A DNA stretch of 64,000 nucleotides, from assembly GCA_964554875.1 (NCBI GenBank), contig CAZKQJ010000005.1, forward strand, positions 71,980 through 135,979. The letters are read 5' to 3'. Of the stretch, positions 34,760 to 44,561 are shown one piece after another. How positions within the stretch are numbered: position 1 is the stretch's first letter; the number at the start of each line of letters is the position of its first letter. Under the pieces are notes generated by a model that ran no database searches, was not told the DNA's origin, and worked only from the letters and a program-made list of their open reading frames with translations. Source of the stretch: Marispirochaeta sp964554875 (lineage in GTDB: Bacteria; Spirochaetota; Spirochaetia; JC444; Marispirochaetaceae). The translations under genes were made by a program, and so were the position numbers.

Positions 34760-37700
34760 ATTAATGCAGAGATCAGCTGTTCAAGTTCTTCAGGAGCAAA
34801 ATCGAAGCTCTCTTCCCTGGGAAGCCCTTCCCGCAGATAGAGCAAAAAGGAACGCACCGGTTTTCCGCAGAGTTTTTCCAGGGCCTTTCGATACAGAAAC
34901 ATCTGCATTGCATATTCCCCGGGAACCCGGCAGCGGTTGGTCTTGAAATCCACACAGACAATATGATCTCCGAGATCTGCATAGAGATCGATGACTCCCT
35001 CGGCCAGTCGACGGGGGCCGTCTGTTTCAAGGGCCAGGGTAAAGGGTACCTCCGAATAGAGGGGAACAGCCTCGGGGATCAGTTCCCGCCGGGAGGGAGA
35101 GTTCCAAAAACCTTGTGCAAGTTCCTCGGCGCTGACCAGAAGGGCCTCTGCCTCTCCGGCAGTAAAGCCCGAAAGGAGTGAATCAATGCCGGCAAGGGGT
35201 TTTTCCGTAATCATCCCCTCCAGGACGCGGTGGACCAGGGTTCCGAAAAGCTCCTCCCGTTCACGGATCAGGGAATCCACCTTCAGAGGACCGAGTTCAA
35301 CGCCGGGTTCCTTCGAATTCACCGAAGCGGCCAGCTCGTTGAGGCGGCTGACGCTCAGGGCAGGATTAAAACCGGGCATCTCGAAGGCTGCAGTCCGGGT
35401 AAGACGATAATACTCCCTGATCCGATCCCTCCGGACTTCGCCTTCCGGGGCTTCGGAGCCCAGACGGTACAGCGCATTCCGCGGCGGTGCCTGAAAAAGC
35501 TGCACATGCGGGGAATCGGGATTGTCAATGGAGCAGCCGAGGCCGGAAAATATCAGATCCAGCAGTGAGGGCAGATTGGCGCTCTTACGCTTCGGGCTGT
35601 AGCCCAGCATGACAAGGTGCTGCTCCGCCCGGGTACAGGCTACGTACAGGAGCCGCTTGAGCTCCGCAGCCTCCATCTGCCGGGACAGCTCCAGTCCCCG
35701 CTCAAAAAAGGGATTAGGCTTAAGGCGCTTTTCGTTTACCGGCCTTCCCGGTACCGCCATGTTTACGGTCAGTCCGAAATCTGCGTCCACGAAATAGGGA
35801 GCCCTCTTTCCGGTCTCGTTGGAACCCTGCCCCGTGGATGCGAGCAGTACGATGGGAAACTCGAGCCCCTTGGACTTGTGTATGGTCATTATGCGCACCC
35901 CCTGCTCCCGGGTACGCAGGATTTCGATCTCCTCGAGCTTTTTATAGTCCCCCAGGTTTTCCCGCAGAAAATCGAGAAAAAGGGCCATGGACTCTCCGGC
36001 ATCCCAGCTCTTGTCCGCCAGGGCCAGGAGGTATTCGTAGAACTCCAGGTACCCGTGCCAGGCCGGATCAATCAGAAGATTGTAGCGGTACCCGGCTTCG
36101 TACCAGAGAAAGCGAAGGACCTCCCTGTGGGGCACCCGGTCGATCATTTTCGAAAGCCTGTGATAGAGCTCTCCCCCCAGGCGGTACTTCTCGGCCTCCG
36201 TCGCAGTAAACCCTTCGGCTGCTCCTTCGAAGGGGAGGCACTCCTCCAGAAGCTCAGCCAGCAGGGCCTCGTCGCTCAGGTTCACGAAGAAAGACCGCAG
36301 GTAGACGGCATAGGCCATACGGTCCTCGGGGTACAGGCAGCACTGCAGGGCGGCATAGATGTCGTTGACAGGAGCTTCCAGAAACAGGGTGCGAATATTC
36401 TCCGTTGTATAGGGAATCCCGAAGCGACGGAAAATCCGCTCATAGACTATCTGGTTCCCCGTAGAGCGCAGAAGGAGGGCAAATTCATCATAGCCCGGAG
36501 CCCGGGTTCCCGCAGCATCGGAAAGCTGCAGCCCCCTGCCGGCGACAGCGTCCCGGATAAGCCGGGCCGCCTCGAAGGCTTCGCTCTCCACCGGGTTCAG
36601 GTACTCCTCCTCATCCCCCTCCGTCTCGTCGGAATCATCCAGATAATGGAGCCGGATCTCCGGATCGCTTTCCCCGTCCCGGTATTTTCTGCCCTTCAGG
36701 GGACGGAACTCCGCTTCAAAATCCTTGAGTTCCTCGGGAGAACTGAAAACCGGAGGGAAAAAACGGTTAAAAAAGGCAATCAGTCCGGGGTGGCTCCGGT
36801 AGTTGGTACCCAGTTCGATGCCGTCCCGTCCCAGTTCACGGGAAAGCCGCTTGAAAACGCTGACGTCAGCCCCCCGAAAGCGGTAGATTGACTGTTTCTC
36901 GTCCCCCACAAAAAAGAGCTTTCCCTCTTCGATATCCCTGGGATCGGGTATACCCGGGGAGAAACGGTCCGCCCTTTCCGCCAGCAGATACAGGAGCTCC
37001 TTCTGAATTTCATTGTTATCCTGGAACTCGTCGATCATGATGTGCCGGAACTGCTCCTTGTAGTAGCTCCGGAGCTCCCTGCTCTCCTTCAGCAGGGCCA
37101 CCGCCATGGCCACCACATCACCGAAGGAGACAAGGCCCTGACTCCGTTTGAGATTGTTCCAGCCTTCGGCAAACTCGTCCATCAACCCGGCGATACCCCT
37201 GTAGACATCCCGGTAACACAGCACGGCAGTCAGGGAGGCCGCCTGATCGAGAAGAGGCCGCATCTCTTCCAGCAGCTCCCGAAGCAAAACGAGGTCCGGG
37301 TTTTTGACGTTGCTCCCGGGTTTTTTCGGCAGTTTTCGCCCGGCAAGATCAAGCAGATCCTCCCAGGCACTCCGGGCCATCAGCTCATCAGTATCCGGCC
37401 ACTCTTCGGCAATTCTTGCGGCCTCCGCCAGGGTCTTCGAGGAAGCTGCAGCATCCCGGGCAATGTCGCCCATCCTGCCGTAAAGCTCGTTTAGACGTGC
37501 GAAGATTTCTCCCGTCTTTTGCCTGCAGAACGCCTCCTGTCTGGCGAAGTCGGCCCCATGGTCAGGAGGATCTGCGATCCTGAGTTCCCGGACCGCATAG
37601 GAGGCGAAAAACTCCTTCCAGACCGTTTCGAAACCGTTGGCGGCGATCAGTGTTTTCAGGGCGGGATTATAATGCTTATCCAGCATGAACTGGAGAGCGA

Positions 37701-38094
37701 AGGACTCCGCCCTCTTCTGCAGCCCCTCCTGGTCGACGGAAAAGGAGAGGGGCAGACCGAAACGGGGTGCGTCGTTCCTGGCCAGGCGGGAGCAGAAGCT
37801 GTCCAGGGTCGAGATACGGGCCTGATCAAAAAGGGCGAGCTGCTCCCGTACCGCAGGCTCCCGGGCATGCTCCGTAAGGAGCCGGTGAATGCGAACGTGC
37901 ATCTCCGCCGCGGCCTTGCGGGTAAAGGTGAGGGTCAGAATCGAGGGAACCTCTGCCCCTTCCCGGACAAGCCGCAGATAGCGTCCGGCAAGAACTGTGG
38001 TCTTTCCCGAACCGGCTCCCGCAGCAACAACCACGTTTCCACCGGCGTCTACGGCCCGGAGCTGGTCATCATCATAGGGATGTTCAGCCATCAT
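34756..38094 (-). CDS. addA: ATP-dependent helicase/nuclease AddA (RecB-like)
   Basis: 1112 residues. Walker A is AAGAGSGKTTVLA (about 20-32), motif II is DEFQDNN, and HKSKGLEFPIVLL and LYVACTRAEQ are motifs V and VI of UvrD-like superfamily 1 helicases. The C-terminus is a PD-(D/E)XK nuclease with VCVDFKTNR. With the neighbour it forms the AddAB complex that resects double-strand breaks for RecA loading. The start overlaps the addB stop (ATGATGG), indicating coupling. Slightly shorter than the Bacillus enzyme. Confidence 0.92.
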   Translation of the reverse strand: MMAEHPYDDDQLRAVDAGGNVVVAAGAGSGKTTVLAGRYLRLVREGAEVPSILTLTFTRKAAAEMHVRIHRLLTEHAREPAVREQLALFDQARISTLDSFCSRLARNDAPRFGLPLSFSVDQEGLQKRAESFALQFMLDKHYNPALKTLIAANGFETVWKEFFASYAVRELRIADPPDHGADFARQEAFCRQKTGEIFARLNELYGRMGDIARDAAASSKTLAEAARIAEEWPDTDELMARSAWEDLLDLAGRKLPKKPGSNVKNPDLVLLRELLEEMRPLLDQAASLTAVLCYRDVYRGIAGLMDEFAEGWNNLKRSQGLVSFGDVVAMAVALLKESRELRSYYKEQFRHIMIDEFQDNNEIQKELLYLLAERADRFSPGIPDPRDIEEGKLFFVGDEKQSIYRFRGADVSVFKRLSRELGRDGIELGTNYRSHPGLIAFFNRFFPPVFSSPEELKDFEAEFRPLKGRKYRDGESDPEIRLHYLDDSDETEGDEEEYLNPVESEAFEAARLIRDAVAGRGLQLSDAAGTRAPGYDEFALLLRSTGNQIVYERIFRRFGIPYTTENIRTLFLEAPVNDIYAALQCCLYPEDRMAYAVYLRSFFVNLSDEALLAELLEECLPFEGAAEGFTATEAEKYRLGGELYHRLSKMIDRVPHREVLRFLWYEAGYRYNLLIDPAWHGYLEFYEYLLALADKSWDAGESMALFLDFLRENLGDYKKLEEIEILRTREQGVRIMTIHKSKGLEFPIVLLASTGQGSNETGKRAPYFVDADFGLTVNMAVPGRPVNEKRLKPNPFFERGLELSRQMEAAELKRLLYVACTRAEQHLVMLGYSPKRKSANLPSLLDLIFSGLGCSIDNPDSPHVQLFQAPPRNALYRLGSEAPEGEVRRDRIREYYRLTRTAAFEMPGFNPALSVSRLNELAASVNSKEPGVELGPLKVDSLIREREELFGTLVHRVLEGMITEKPLAGIDSLLSGFTAGEAEALLVSAEELAQGFWNSPSRRELIPEAVPLYSEVPFTLALETDGPRRLAEGVIDLYADLGDHIVCVDFKTNRCRVPGEYAMQMFLYRKALEKLCGKPVRSFLLYLREGLPREESFDFAPEELEQLISALI

Positions 38095-40775
38095 TCAGCT
38101 CCCCGGACAACGTATTTCCCGCGGCACAGGGCCCGCAGGGAGCAGCCGTCACAGTCCCGGGGATCCATCCGGTAATCCCCTTCCCCGATACGGCGGTGCA
38201 TGAGGCGCAGACACTCCCGGGTGGTCCGCAGAAGACCGGCAAACTGCTCATCCTTCAGCATGGGCCGTGTTCCCTTGAATTCCAGGCTCGAGTAGACCAT
38301 ACGGTACCTCCCGTCCGCCGCGGAGTAATAGGCGCAGATCAGGTCGTCCCCCGGGGACCACAGCCCCGCCTCTTCCAGGAGCAGTACATAGAGGGGTATC
38401 TGCATGGTCGCGGGAAGCCCGTTTCCGTCCTCCAGGTCCCCCTTCGTCAGGCGGAAACTCTTTTTGTAGTCCACCACCAGAAGCTCCCCTGCCGGACCCC
38501 GGGAGATACGGTCTATGCGTCCCACCACGGGCACTCCGTCCAGAACAGTGGAAACCTGGCGCTCCGTATGGGCTGTTGAGTAGGCGTCGAAGTACTTTGC
38601 CTCTGCGTCGGGGAAGACCGCAAGCTGCTGTTTCAGGTTTTCCAGGGAAGCCTCCCAGGCGGGCTGAACAGGTAGGGGCCCTTTCAGCTTCGCTGCTTCA
38701 CGATCAAGAAGGTCCCCCATCCGCATCCGGTACTCATCCAGCTCGGCGGATCGAAACGGACTCCCGGCCAGGGTGGCGCTGAACTTTTCCAGCACCCTGT
38801 GCAGCAGCGTCCCTTCAAGACGATGATCCCGTACCATGGGGGTGAAATCCTCTTCCCCCAGCCCCAGTACCCGGGTAAAAAGAAAAGCGAAGGGGCAGGC
38901 CCAGAAAGCATCCAGGTCGGTGGCGGAGATCGGGGCGTCCCTTTTTTCTCCCGATCCCCCGGAATAGCGCTCCCGAAGTGCCTCGGCAAGGCCCGCATGA
39001 CCAGTCGGACTGGTCAGCAGATCAAGGTTCCGGCTCTCTGCGGCGGTGGAATGGAATATGCCGTAACCCCTTCCCTGCCGGGATGTAAGAGCTTCGGCGG
39101 GAAAAACTCCGTTTCGAAAAAACGCTTCCTCCTCGTCATCCGGGTCTCCGGCGAGTTCTTCGTCGGGAACAGTTCTGACCAGATTGTTCTCCACGAAGAG
39201 TCCCGGAGGAAGCCCCGGTCCGTCGTAGCCGTTTTCGGCGCAGCTAAGCTTAAGGTCCCTTCCTGATCCAAGATACAGCCGCAGGTACAGCGCCCCGGCG
39301 TCGTCGTCGCCGATGTCCGCTTCCTCCCGCTGGGCCTCGTTCAGGGGGAAGCCCCGGTCCCAGACAACCCGGCTGGAATCCTGGGTCAGGAAGGGGATGA
39401 AATGGTAGCGGGGATCGATTCCGGCGGAGGCGCGGTACGGGTAGACGGAGATTCCCGGACGTGTCTGCTGTTCCACGTAGCTCTCTTCCTCCAGAGCTGC
39501 AACCCATACGGTATAGGGTGAAGGCACCGACAGGGACGGAAACTCCTCTTCAGTCCGGGTAAAATCGTTCAAAACCTCCAATGCCCTCTGAAAGCTCCTC
39601 AACTGCAGGGGAGACTCTGCTCTCCACCTGTCGGTGTCAAGGAAGGCGCCGATAAAGGCCTGCAGCCTGGTCCCGATCTCGGCAAAACTGCCGGCGCTGA
39701 CGATTCCCCGAATCCCGGCGGAGAGGCGCCGGTAGAGCTGCAGAGATTCGATGTACCCACCCCGGGAAAGCTGCTCCTCCCAGCCGTGGCGCCCCCCGGA
39801 ATCCTGCCAGTTTCGTATTACGTAAGCTCCGGTCCCTTCCAGCAGCATGGAACGCAGGGCGGCGGGATCCTTCCAGGGAATCGCGGTATTCATCAGCAGG
39901 TTCTTCATCGCCGCATTCTCGAAGGAAGAACCGAAGGTCTCGGTGAGCTCCCGGAAAAACCGGACCGAGGAGTATTCCGAAAGAGGGCGCCCTGTCCTGA
40001 CCTGCAGGGGAATGCCATAACGTTCCGCGGCCTCTTCCAGGTAGCGACGGTTTTTGTCAATCTTCGGCAGGGTAATGGCGATCTCCTCCGGAGCCGTTCC
40101 CTTCGTAAGAAGATCGCGGATTCTCCTCATCAGGACCGCGGCCTCGATGCGCTGGTTTTTAAAATGATCGATTCGACCCCCTTCACCCTGGGGAACGGAA
40201 AACCGGTCTATTTGGGGGTGAAGCTCAAGGTGCTCCCGGTACTGGGAATAGTCCTCCAGGACCTCGGGAAAACAGAGAAGATATGTATGAGACAGGGTAT
40301 CCAGGGAAGGTTCCAGCAGGGAGGGTTCATAGAGGCCGTTTTCACCAAGAAACCCGCCGTACCGGCGATGGAGCTCCCTCAGGTCATCGGCGACGGGCCA
40401 TGAACGACCCTCTATGCGGGGGACAAGCCTGAAGAGACGGGGAAGAATCCTGCTGAGTTCCCCCGCGCCGCCGGAGGAACCTTCGGTGCGGGGCAGAAGC
40501 CGGGAGAGGAAAGGGGATTTCCGGTTTTCCTCCGCCAGGCTTTCCGCAAACAGGCGGCGGATGCAGCCGTTTACCGGACGGCGCGTCTCTGTCAGACCGA
40601 AGGCCACCTCCTTGAAGCGGTCCCAGGAAAGAAAACGGTCTCCCCGCACAGCATCGCAGAGTCCCCTGTGGACTACTGCCCTTCGCCAGTAGCGGGCACT
40701 GATCTCGGAGGGAAAAACAAAACGCCAGGACTTGTCAGGCAGAAGGTTCTGAATACGCTGCTGAAGAGTCTCCAT
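38091..40775 (-). CDS. addB: AddB-like nuclease/inactivated helicase subunit
   Basis: 894 residues. The N-terminal region looks like an SF1 helicase without a usable Walker A (FVFPSEISARYWRRA in its place). The C-terminal PD-(D/E)XK nuclease has ISATDLDAFWACPFAF, GTLLHRVLEKF and LLVVDYKKSF. The Cys in FWACPF together with CDGCSLRALC near the end make the four-Cys set that holds a 4Fe-4S cluster in AddB. It acts with AddA. It begins 7 bp after the HPr-domain gene ends. Confidence 0.85.
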   Translation of the reverse strand: METLQQRIQNLLPDKSWRFVFPSEISARYWRRAVVHRGLCDAVRGDRFLSWDRFKEVAFGLTETRRPVNGCIRRLFAESLAEENRKSPFLSRLLPRTEGSSGGAGELSRILPRLFRLVPRIEGRSWPVADDLRELHRRYGGFLGENGLYEPSLLEPSLDTLSHTYLLCFPEVLEDYSQYREHLELHPQIDRFSVPQGEGGRIDHFKNQRIEAAVLMRRIRDLLTKGTAPEEIAITLPKIDKNRRYLEEAAERYGIPLQVRTGRPLSEYSSVRFFRELTETFGSSFENAAMKNLLMNTAIPWKDPAALRSMLLEGTGAYVIRNWQDSGGRHGWEEQLSRGGYIESLQLYRRLSAGIRGIVSAGSFAEIGTRLQAFIGAFLDTDRWRAESPLQLRSFQRALEVLNDFTRTEEEFPSLSVPSPYTVWVAALEEESYVEQQTRPGISVYPYRASAGIDPRYHFIPFLTQDSSRVVWDRGFPLNEAQREEADIGDDDAGALYLRLYLGSGRDLKLSCAENGYDGPGLPPGLFVENNLVRTVPDEELAGDPDDEEEAFFRNGVFPAEALTSRQGRGYGIFHSTAAESRNLDLLTSPTGHAGLAEALRERYSGGSGEKRDAPISATDLDAFWACPFAFLFTRVLGLGEEDFTPMVRDHRLEGTLLHRVLEKFSATLAGSPFRSAELDEYRMRMGDLLDREAAKLKGPLPVQPAWEASLENLKQQLAVFPDAEAKYFDAYSTAHTERQVSTVLDGVPVVGRIDRISRGPAGELLVVDYKKSFRLTKGDLEDGNGLPATMQIPLYVLLLEEAGLWSPGDDLICAYYSAADGRYRMVYSSLEFKGTRPMLKDEQFAGLLRTTRECLRLMHRRIGEGDYRMDPRDCDGCSLRALCRGKYVVRGAE

Positions 40776-40782
40776 GCGGTCA

Positions 40783-42309
40783 TTATCGGCGCAGATAAGC
40801 CAGCTCCGCAGGAAGCATTATATTATTGCCGTAATTGTCTTCGCCGTAGCCGTTCTCTGCCAGGAGCTTCAGGTCGGAAAGCACCCGGGTATCGCCGGAG
40901 AATTCGACGGTAATACCCGTGCGGATATCGATGCGTCCCAGGGCAAGCAGATGTGCGATTCCCCGGGTGGCAAACTCCGCCAGGGTCTCTCCATCGATGT
41001 AGGATATCTCATCCAGGGAAAAGTCCGCCTCGTACATGACGATCCGGTGGTTCTCCAGAAGCTTGACAATCAGCCGTCGCAGGGCCTTTTTCATTACCCC
41101 CTCTTCCCGGGGAACACTGCCCATGGTCTCGGCGATTTCGAACACAATCCCCCCCAGGGTCTTGCGCTTGGCCGCGTTGATCGCTTCGTTAACCCGGAAG
41201 AGCTCCAGGGGACTCGCGGCGTTGAAACTCTGTTCGTTCAGCCTGAGGGTAACATCGCTGCCGTAATGGGTAACAATCTTCGCCACCAGCGTGGAGGGCC
41301 GTACGTGGAAGCCCCGGTACTGGGGAACCGGTACGGATATGGTACCCTGGACCGCGTAGGAGTGAATGATATTCCGGCACAGTTCCCGGGCTACGTTGAA
41401 AAAGCGGGACGAAAAAGCCAGGATATAATCGATAAGAATCGACAGAAGGGAGTCTTCTCCGATCACTACGGCGTTCTGATTGAGCATGTGCCGCTCATAA
41501 TAGTGACTCAGGACCGTTCCCGTTTCCAGCAGATGAAATATGGTGCTTACGTGCCCCCGAAGGACCAACAGGTCTTCGTCCCGTTCCTCGGCATCGGAGT
41601 CCAGAAGATAGGTATCGTAGGTCGATTGAAGGGAATGCAGGGCATGCTCCATATTGCGGATCCGGGCTTCCGAAACCGGCTCGGGTACATAATCGAGATA
41701 GCGCAGATGCCTGTTCCTGTCCCGTATTCCGAAGAGCTCCGTGTCCTCGGATAGATTCAGAAAGGTCGTCGCCAGGTTAACAATGGTCGGACCGGGATTC
41801 TCCAGATGCCGCCGTGGGCGGTCCTGGCTCAGGCTTCCTTCAGGAAGGTGCTCGGAGAAGTCCTGCACCACCTCGCCCGAGGAAAGTCCGTGGTGTTCCG
41901 CCTCCCTGAGCAGATTATCCATGGAGTTTTTCAGGGCAGTGGTACTCTCTTTCAGGGTCTTTTTGGTTGCCGCGAGGAAGTCCTCTTTAACCGAGATAAT
42001 TCTGTAACAGGGAAAAGAGGCGTTTATATGGGAAATATTATGAACAATCTGCGAGAAGGCCTTTACCGCCGCAATGGAGCGCCGAAAAGCGTACCACGAC
42101 ATGTTATGCCGGGCGCCGTACTCATCGAGGAGCTCCTCGATTATCCGGCTCTCAAGATTCAGCCGGCCAAGAAAGGGACGGGTAAAATGAAAACCGCCGT
42201 TCCGCTCTTCCGCTTCCTTGAGCATGGTAATGAGATATTTGGCTTTGGAAGAAATTAAGGTCAGGAAGGCATCGTCCGCAACGATATGATCTCTACTGTG
42301 AAAACCCAT
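40783..42309 (-). CDS. Large protein with an HPr-like domain
   Basis: About 508 residues from ATG 42309, which has GGAG 9 nt upstream; ATGs at 42324 and 42327 are possible. The first 310 residues are helical and unrecognised. Around residue 335 stands YRGFHVRPSTLVAK, with the His, Arg and Pro of the HPr active site, followed by a Ser in NAASPLEL near the Ser46 position. About 100 further residues follow. So an HPr module is embedded in a larger protein. It may receive phosphate from enzyme I and signal. It is divergent from a nucleotidyl cyclase gene. Confidence 0.7.
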   Translation of the reverse strand: MGFHSRDHIVADDAFLTLISSKAKYLITMLKEAEERNGGFHFTRPFLGRLNLESRIIEELLDEYGARHNMSWYAFRRSIAAVKAFSQIVHNISHINASFPCYRIISVKEDFLAATKKTLKESTTALKNSMDNLLREAEHHGLSSGEVVQDFSEHLPEGSLSQDRPRRHLENPGPTIVNLATTFLNLSEDTELFGIRDRNRHLRYLDYVPEPVSEARIRNMEHALHSLQSTYDTYLLDSDAEERDEDLLVLRGHVSTIFHLLETGTVLSHYYERHMLNQNAVVIGEDSLLSILIDYILAFSSRFFNVARELCRNIIHSYAVQGTISVPVPQYRGFHVRPSTLVAKIVTHYGSDVTLRLNEQSFNAASPLELFRVNEAINAAKRKTLGGIVFEIAETMGSVPREEGVMKKALRRLIVKLLENHRIVMYEADFSLDEISYIDGETLAEFATRGIAHLLALGRIDIRTGITVEFSGDTRVLSDLKLLAENGYGEDNYGNNIMLPAELAYLRR

Positions 42310-42572
42310 GGAACAAGGCTCCATCATAAAACTCGGTTGCTCCGCTGCGCATACCCGTCCGCATCAGCTTCTAACGGGATTGAGCCGAAGTTCATATATT
42401 GAATATATCCCCTGAGATATATAAGAACAAGACAGCCGGCTAAAATTATTCATAATTCAGCCCCATGGATGGTTCCGCTCCTCAGGCACACGCCTAGAAA
42501 TTAGCATTAGGAGAATAAAGAATCAAGCAGATAATCCTTGACGGCCGATGGTCTGACGGTCTTTAATAGATT
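42310..42572. promoter_or_regulatory. Divergent control region between HPr-domain and cyclase genes
   Basis: The 263 bp contain a near-perfect AT palindrome ATATATTGAATATAT (42394-42408), other AT-rich repeats (ATATATAA near 42418) and the cyclase promoter at 42538-42567. I see no small gene. A shared regulator of both flanking genes is plausible. Confidence 0.4.
42538..42567 (+). promoter_or_regulatory. Promoter for the cyclase gene, possibly leaderless
   Basis: TTGACG (42538-42543), an 18-nt spacer and TTTAAT (42562-42567) stand 5 nt before the GTG at 42573. No ribosome-binding site is seen. Confidence 0.5.
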
Positions 42573-43493
42573 GTGCAGATTTCAAAGAGTCTATTACGTA
42601 TATCCATAAAGTCTCTGGTCGAGTCCATGGACCTGCCGACCATGGTCCACATCGCCAAGGATTTGTTGCCCGGCTACAATCTTCATGAACGGATGGGAAT
42701 ACGGGAGAGTATGGCAATTCCGAATCTCGACGCCTCCCGCCGAATAATTGACGACCTTATCCGGGACGACCGATTTCTCGATTTTGTCTCCTACCTTATC
42801 CGTTACGAAGAAGAAGGAATCATGGGACGGCGCATAAGCGTGGCCTACCTGCGGGATATTCTCAAGGAGGTCTATTCCCAGGGCTACCTCTTCGACAAGG
42901 ACCAGCGGATGTTCGTGGAAGATCCCCGGATCAGAAAAACCCGTAACTGGGGCGTGCTGCGTCCGGGAAACGAGTATACAATCTGTTTTTTACGTATCGA
43001 CATTGCCGGCAACACGGAGCTGGTTAAAAACAACAGCACCGATACTGTTCACCGTTCCTACGGATTCCTGCGGGAGGCGGTACACAGCTCCGTGGAACGG
43101 CGCAACGGCAGAGTCTGGATGTGGGAAGGCGACGGGGGCGTCGCAGCCTTCTTTTTCGGAAACCGGAACCAGGCTGCGGCCCTGGCAGCCATGGAAATAC
43201 TTCACGAACTGTTTATTTACAACAAGACAGGCTGTCCCCTTTCCACACCCCTGTCCGTACGAATCGGTGTCCACTCCGGGCTGTGTGAGTATACCGAGGA
43301 TAACGCGGCGCTGATCAAATCCGAGCCCCTTCAGCATCTGGTAAATCTCGAGAAATTCCATACCCTGCCCATGCACTGCACGATCAGCATCGTTGTCCGG
43401 GAAATGCTGGATCATCTTGTAAGCTCCCAGTTCAAACCAGTTCGCGACAACAATCTTATCCATTATACCTACCGTCTGGAGCTGGAAGAGTGA
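42573..43493 (+). CDS. Class III adenylate/guanylate cyclase-domain protein
   Basis: 306 residues from a GTG. An N-terminal helical region of about 130 residues is followed by a class III catalytic domain. FLRIDIAGNTEL holds the first metal Asp (143), WEGDGGVAAFF the second (187), and SVRIGVHSG the conserved strand that follows. Both metal ligands are present, so it could make cAMP or cGMP; the residues that set base choice I cannot assign. It has no membrane segment. The stop overlaps the start of a cyclase-like partner by 4 bp. Confidence 0.82.
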   Translation: MQISKSLLRISIKSLVESMDLPTMVHIAKDLLPGYNLHERMGIRESMAIPNLDASRRIIDDLIRDDRFLDFVSYLIRYEEEGIMGRRISVAYLRDILKEVYSQGYLFDKDQRMFVEDPRIRKTRNWGVLRPGNEYTICFLRIDIAGNTELVKNNSTDTVHRSYGFLREAVHSSVERRNGRVWMWEGDGGVAAFFFGNRNQAAALAAMEILHELFIYNKTGCPLSTPLSVRIGVHSGLCEYTEDNAALIKSEPLQHLVNLEKFHTLPMHCTISIVVREMLDHLVSSQFKPVRDNNLIHYTYRLELEE

Positions 43494-44434
43494 AACGTCT
43501 TGTTCTGATTACCCGTCAACAGGAAACCCTGATCTGTTTTGATACAATAAGGCGTTCCAAAAGTATAGACCTGGAGGTACGGGAAAACCTGGACTGGAAA
43601 AAACTCTTCCGGGAGAACGGGTCCATGATCTATCTGGACATGGCTTCATTGAGCCCCCGGGAAGCCCGCAAAGCCATACGGACCCTTGAGTCCCAGGACT
43701 CCCTCACCTACGGGATTGTAGATCCGGAAGGCATTATCGACGACCCCGCCGACCTCTTTCACGGCGGCGCCTCGGACTACATAGGTCCGGAGTTAATGAA
43801 AAAGCGTCTCTCCTTAAGCCGGATAAACCAGGCAATGAACTTCTATCCTTACGTTGAGGACGAGGAGGAAGAAAGCGGCGACCTGAGCTGGGAGACTATC
43901 AGGGAAGGCGATGAGTACCCCTTCTACCTGCTCTACGCCGAACTGGATATCCTGCCGGAGTGGAAGACCAAATCCGGCAGCGGATTTATCAGCGGGCTGC
44001 TGAAAACCTTTGAATCCCATTTAAACCGGGTTTTTATACCCCTGGGCGGTCAGCTGTGGATGAAAAGCGACTACGGCGGACTCTACCTGTTCCCCTACAG
44101 CGAAGGAAGCTCCGATATTATCCCGGCCTGCATGAGACTCATACTGAACCGGGTACTCATCAGTATGGAGGTTTTCTCCTACGGTACCCTCCTGCCCTAC
44201 CATTTTTCCCTGGATACGGGGACTACGGTATACAAGAAAAAGGGTAACACCGGAACATTGATTTCAGAAGCGGTAAATTTTATATTTCACCTGGGGCAGC
44301 AGTATACGCAGCCGGGTCAGTTCGTAATCAGCAGCAGGGCGGCGGAGCATATTCCAACCGGACTCGCGGACTGCTTTATTCCCTGCGGAAGATTTCATGA
44401 TCAGGACTTATTGCGCATGAAAATGCCTAAGTAG
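43490..44434 (+). CDS. Cyclase-like partner protein without clear catalytic residues
   Basis: 314 residues. The N-terminal 130 contain a receiver-like stretch. From about 145 on, the pattern FYLLYAELDILPEW, LGGQLWMKSDYGGLYLFPY, YHFSLDTGTTVY and GQFVISSRAAEHI follows the order of strands in class III cyclases, with an Asp at each metal-ligand region but little else conserved. I read it as a diverged cyclase homologue that may pair with the protein encoded just upstream, as the two overlap by 4 bp (ATGA). Confidence 0.6.
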   Translation: MKRLVLITRQQETLICFDTIRRSKSIDLEVRENLDWKKLFRENGSMIYLDMASLSPREARKAIRTLESQDSLTYGIVDPEGIIDDPADLFHGGASDYIGPELMKKRLSLSRINQAMNFYPYVEDEEEESGDLSWETIREGDEYPFYLLYAELDILPEWKTKSGSGFISGLLKTFESHLNRVFIPLGGQLWMKSDYGGLYLFPYSEGSSDIIPACMRLILNRVLISMEVFSYGTLLPYHFSLDTGTTVYKKKGNTGTLISEAVNFIFHLGQQYTQPGQFVISSRAAEHIPTGLADCFIPCGRFHDQDLLRMKMPK

Positions 44435-44463
44435 TTGACATGAGGAGCGAGTATCGGTATTCT
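44435..44463 (+). promoter_or_regulatory. Promoter of the tRNA-Ala gene
   Basis: A consensus TTGACA (44435-44440), a 17-nt spacer and TATTCT (44458-44463) lie 12 nt before the tRNA 5' end. Confidence 0.7.
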
Positions 44464-44475
44464 TAGCACGTTTTC

Positions 44476-44549
44476 GGGGGTGTAGCTCAGTTGGCTAGAG
44501 CGCGTGAATGGCATTCACGAGGTCATGGGTTCGATTCCCACCACCTCCA
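44476..44549 (+). tRNA. tRNA-Ala (anticodon GGC)
   Basis: 74 nt fold into a cloverleaf: acceptor GGGGGTG with CACCTCC (one G-T pair), D stem GCTC/GAGC, anticodon stem CGTGA/TCACG around loop ATGGCAT (anticodon GGC), and a T arm with TTCGATT loop. The T stem's outer pair is an A-C mismatch. The CCA end is not encoded. Confidence 0.95.
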
Positions 44550-44561
44550 TATTTTAACGCT

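Noticed and set aside
44508..44561. N-terminal extension of the 548-aa protein through the tRNA
   Set aside because: It would translate the 3' half of a sound tRNA gene.
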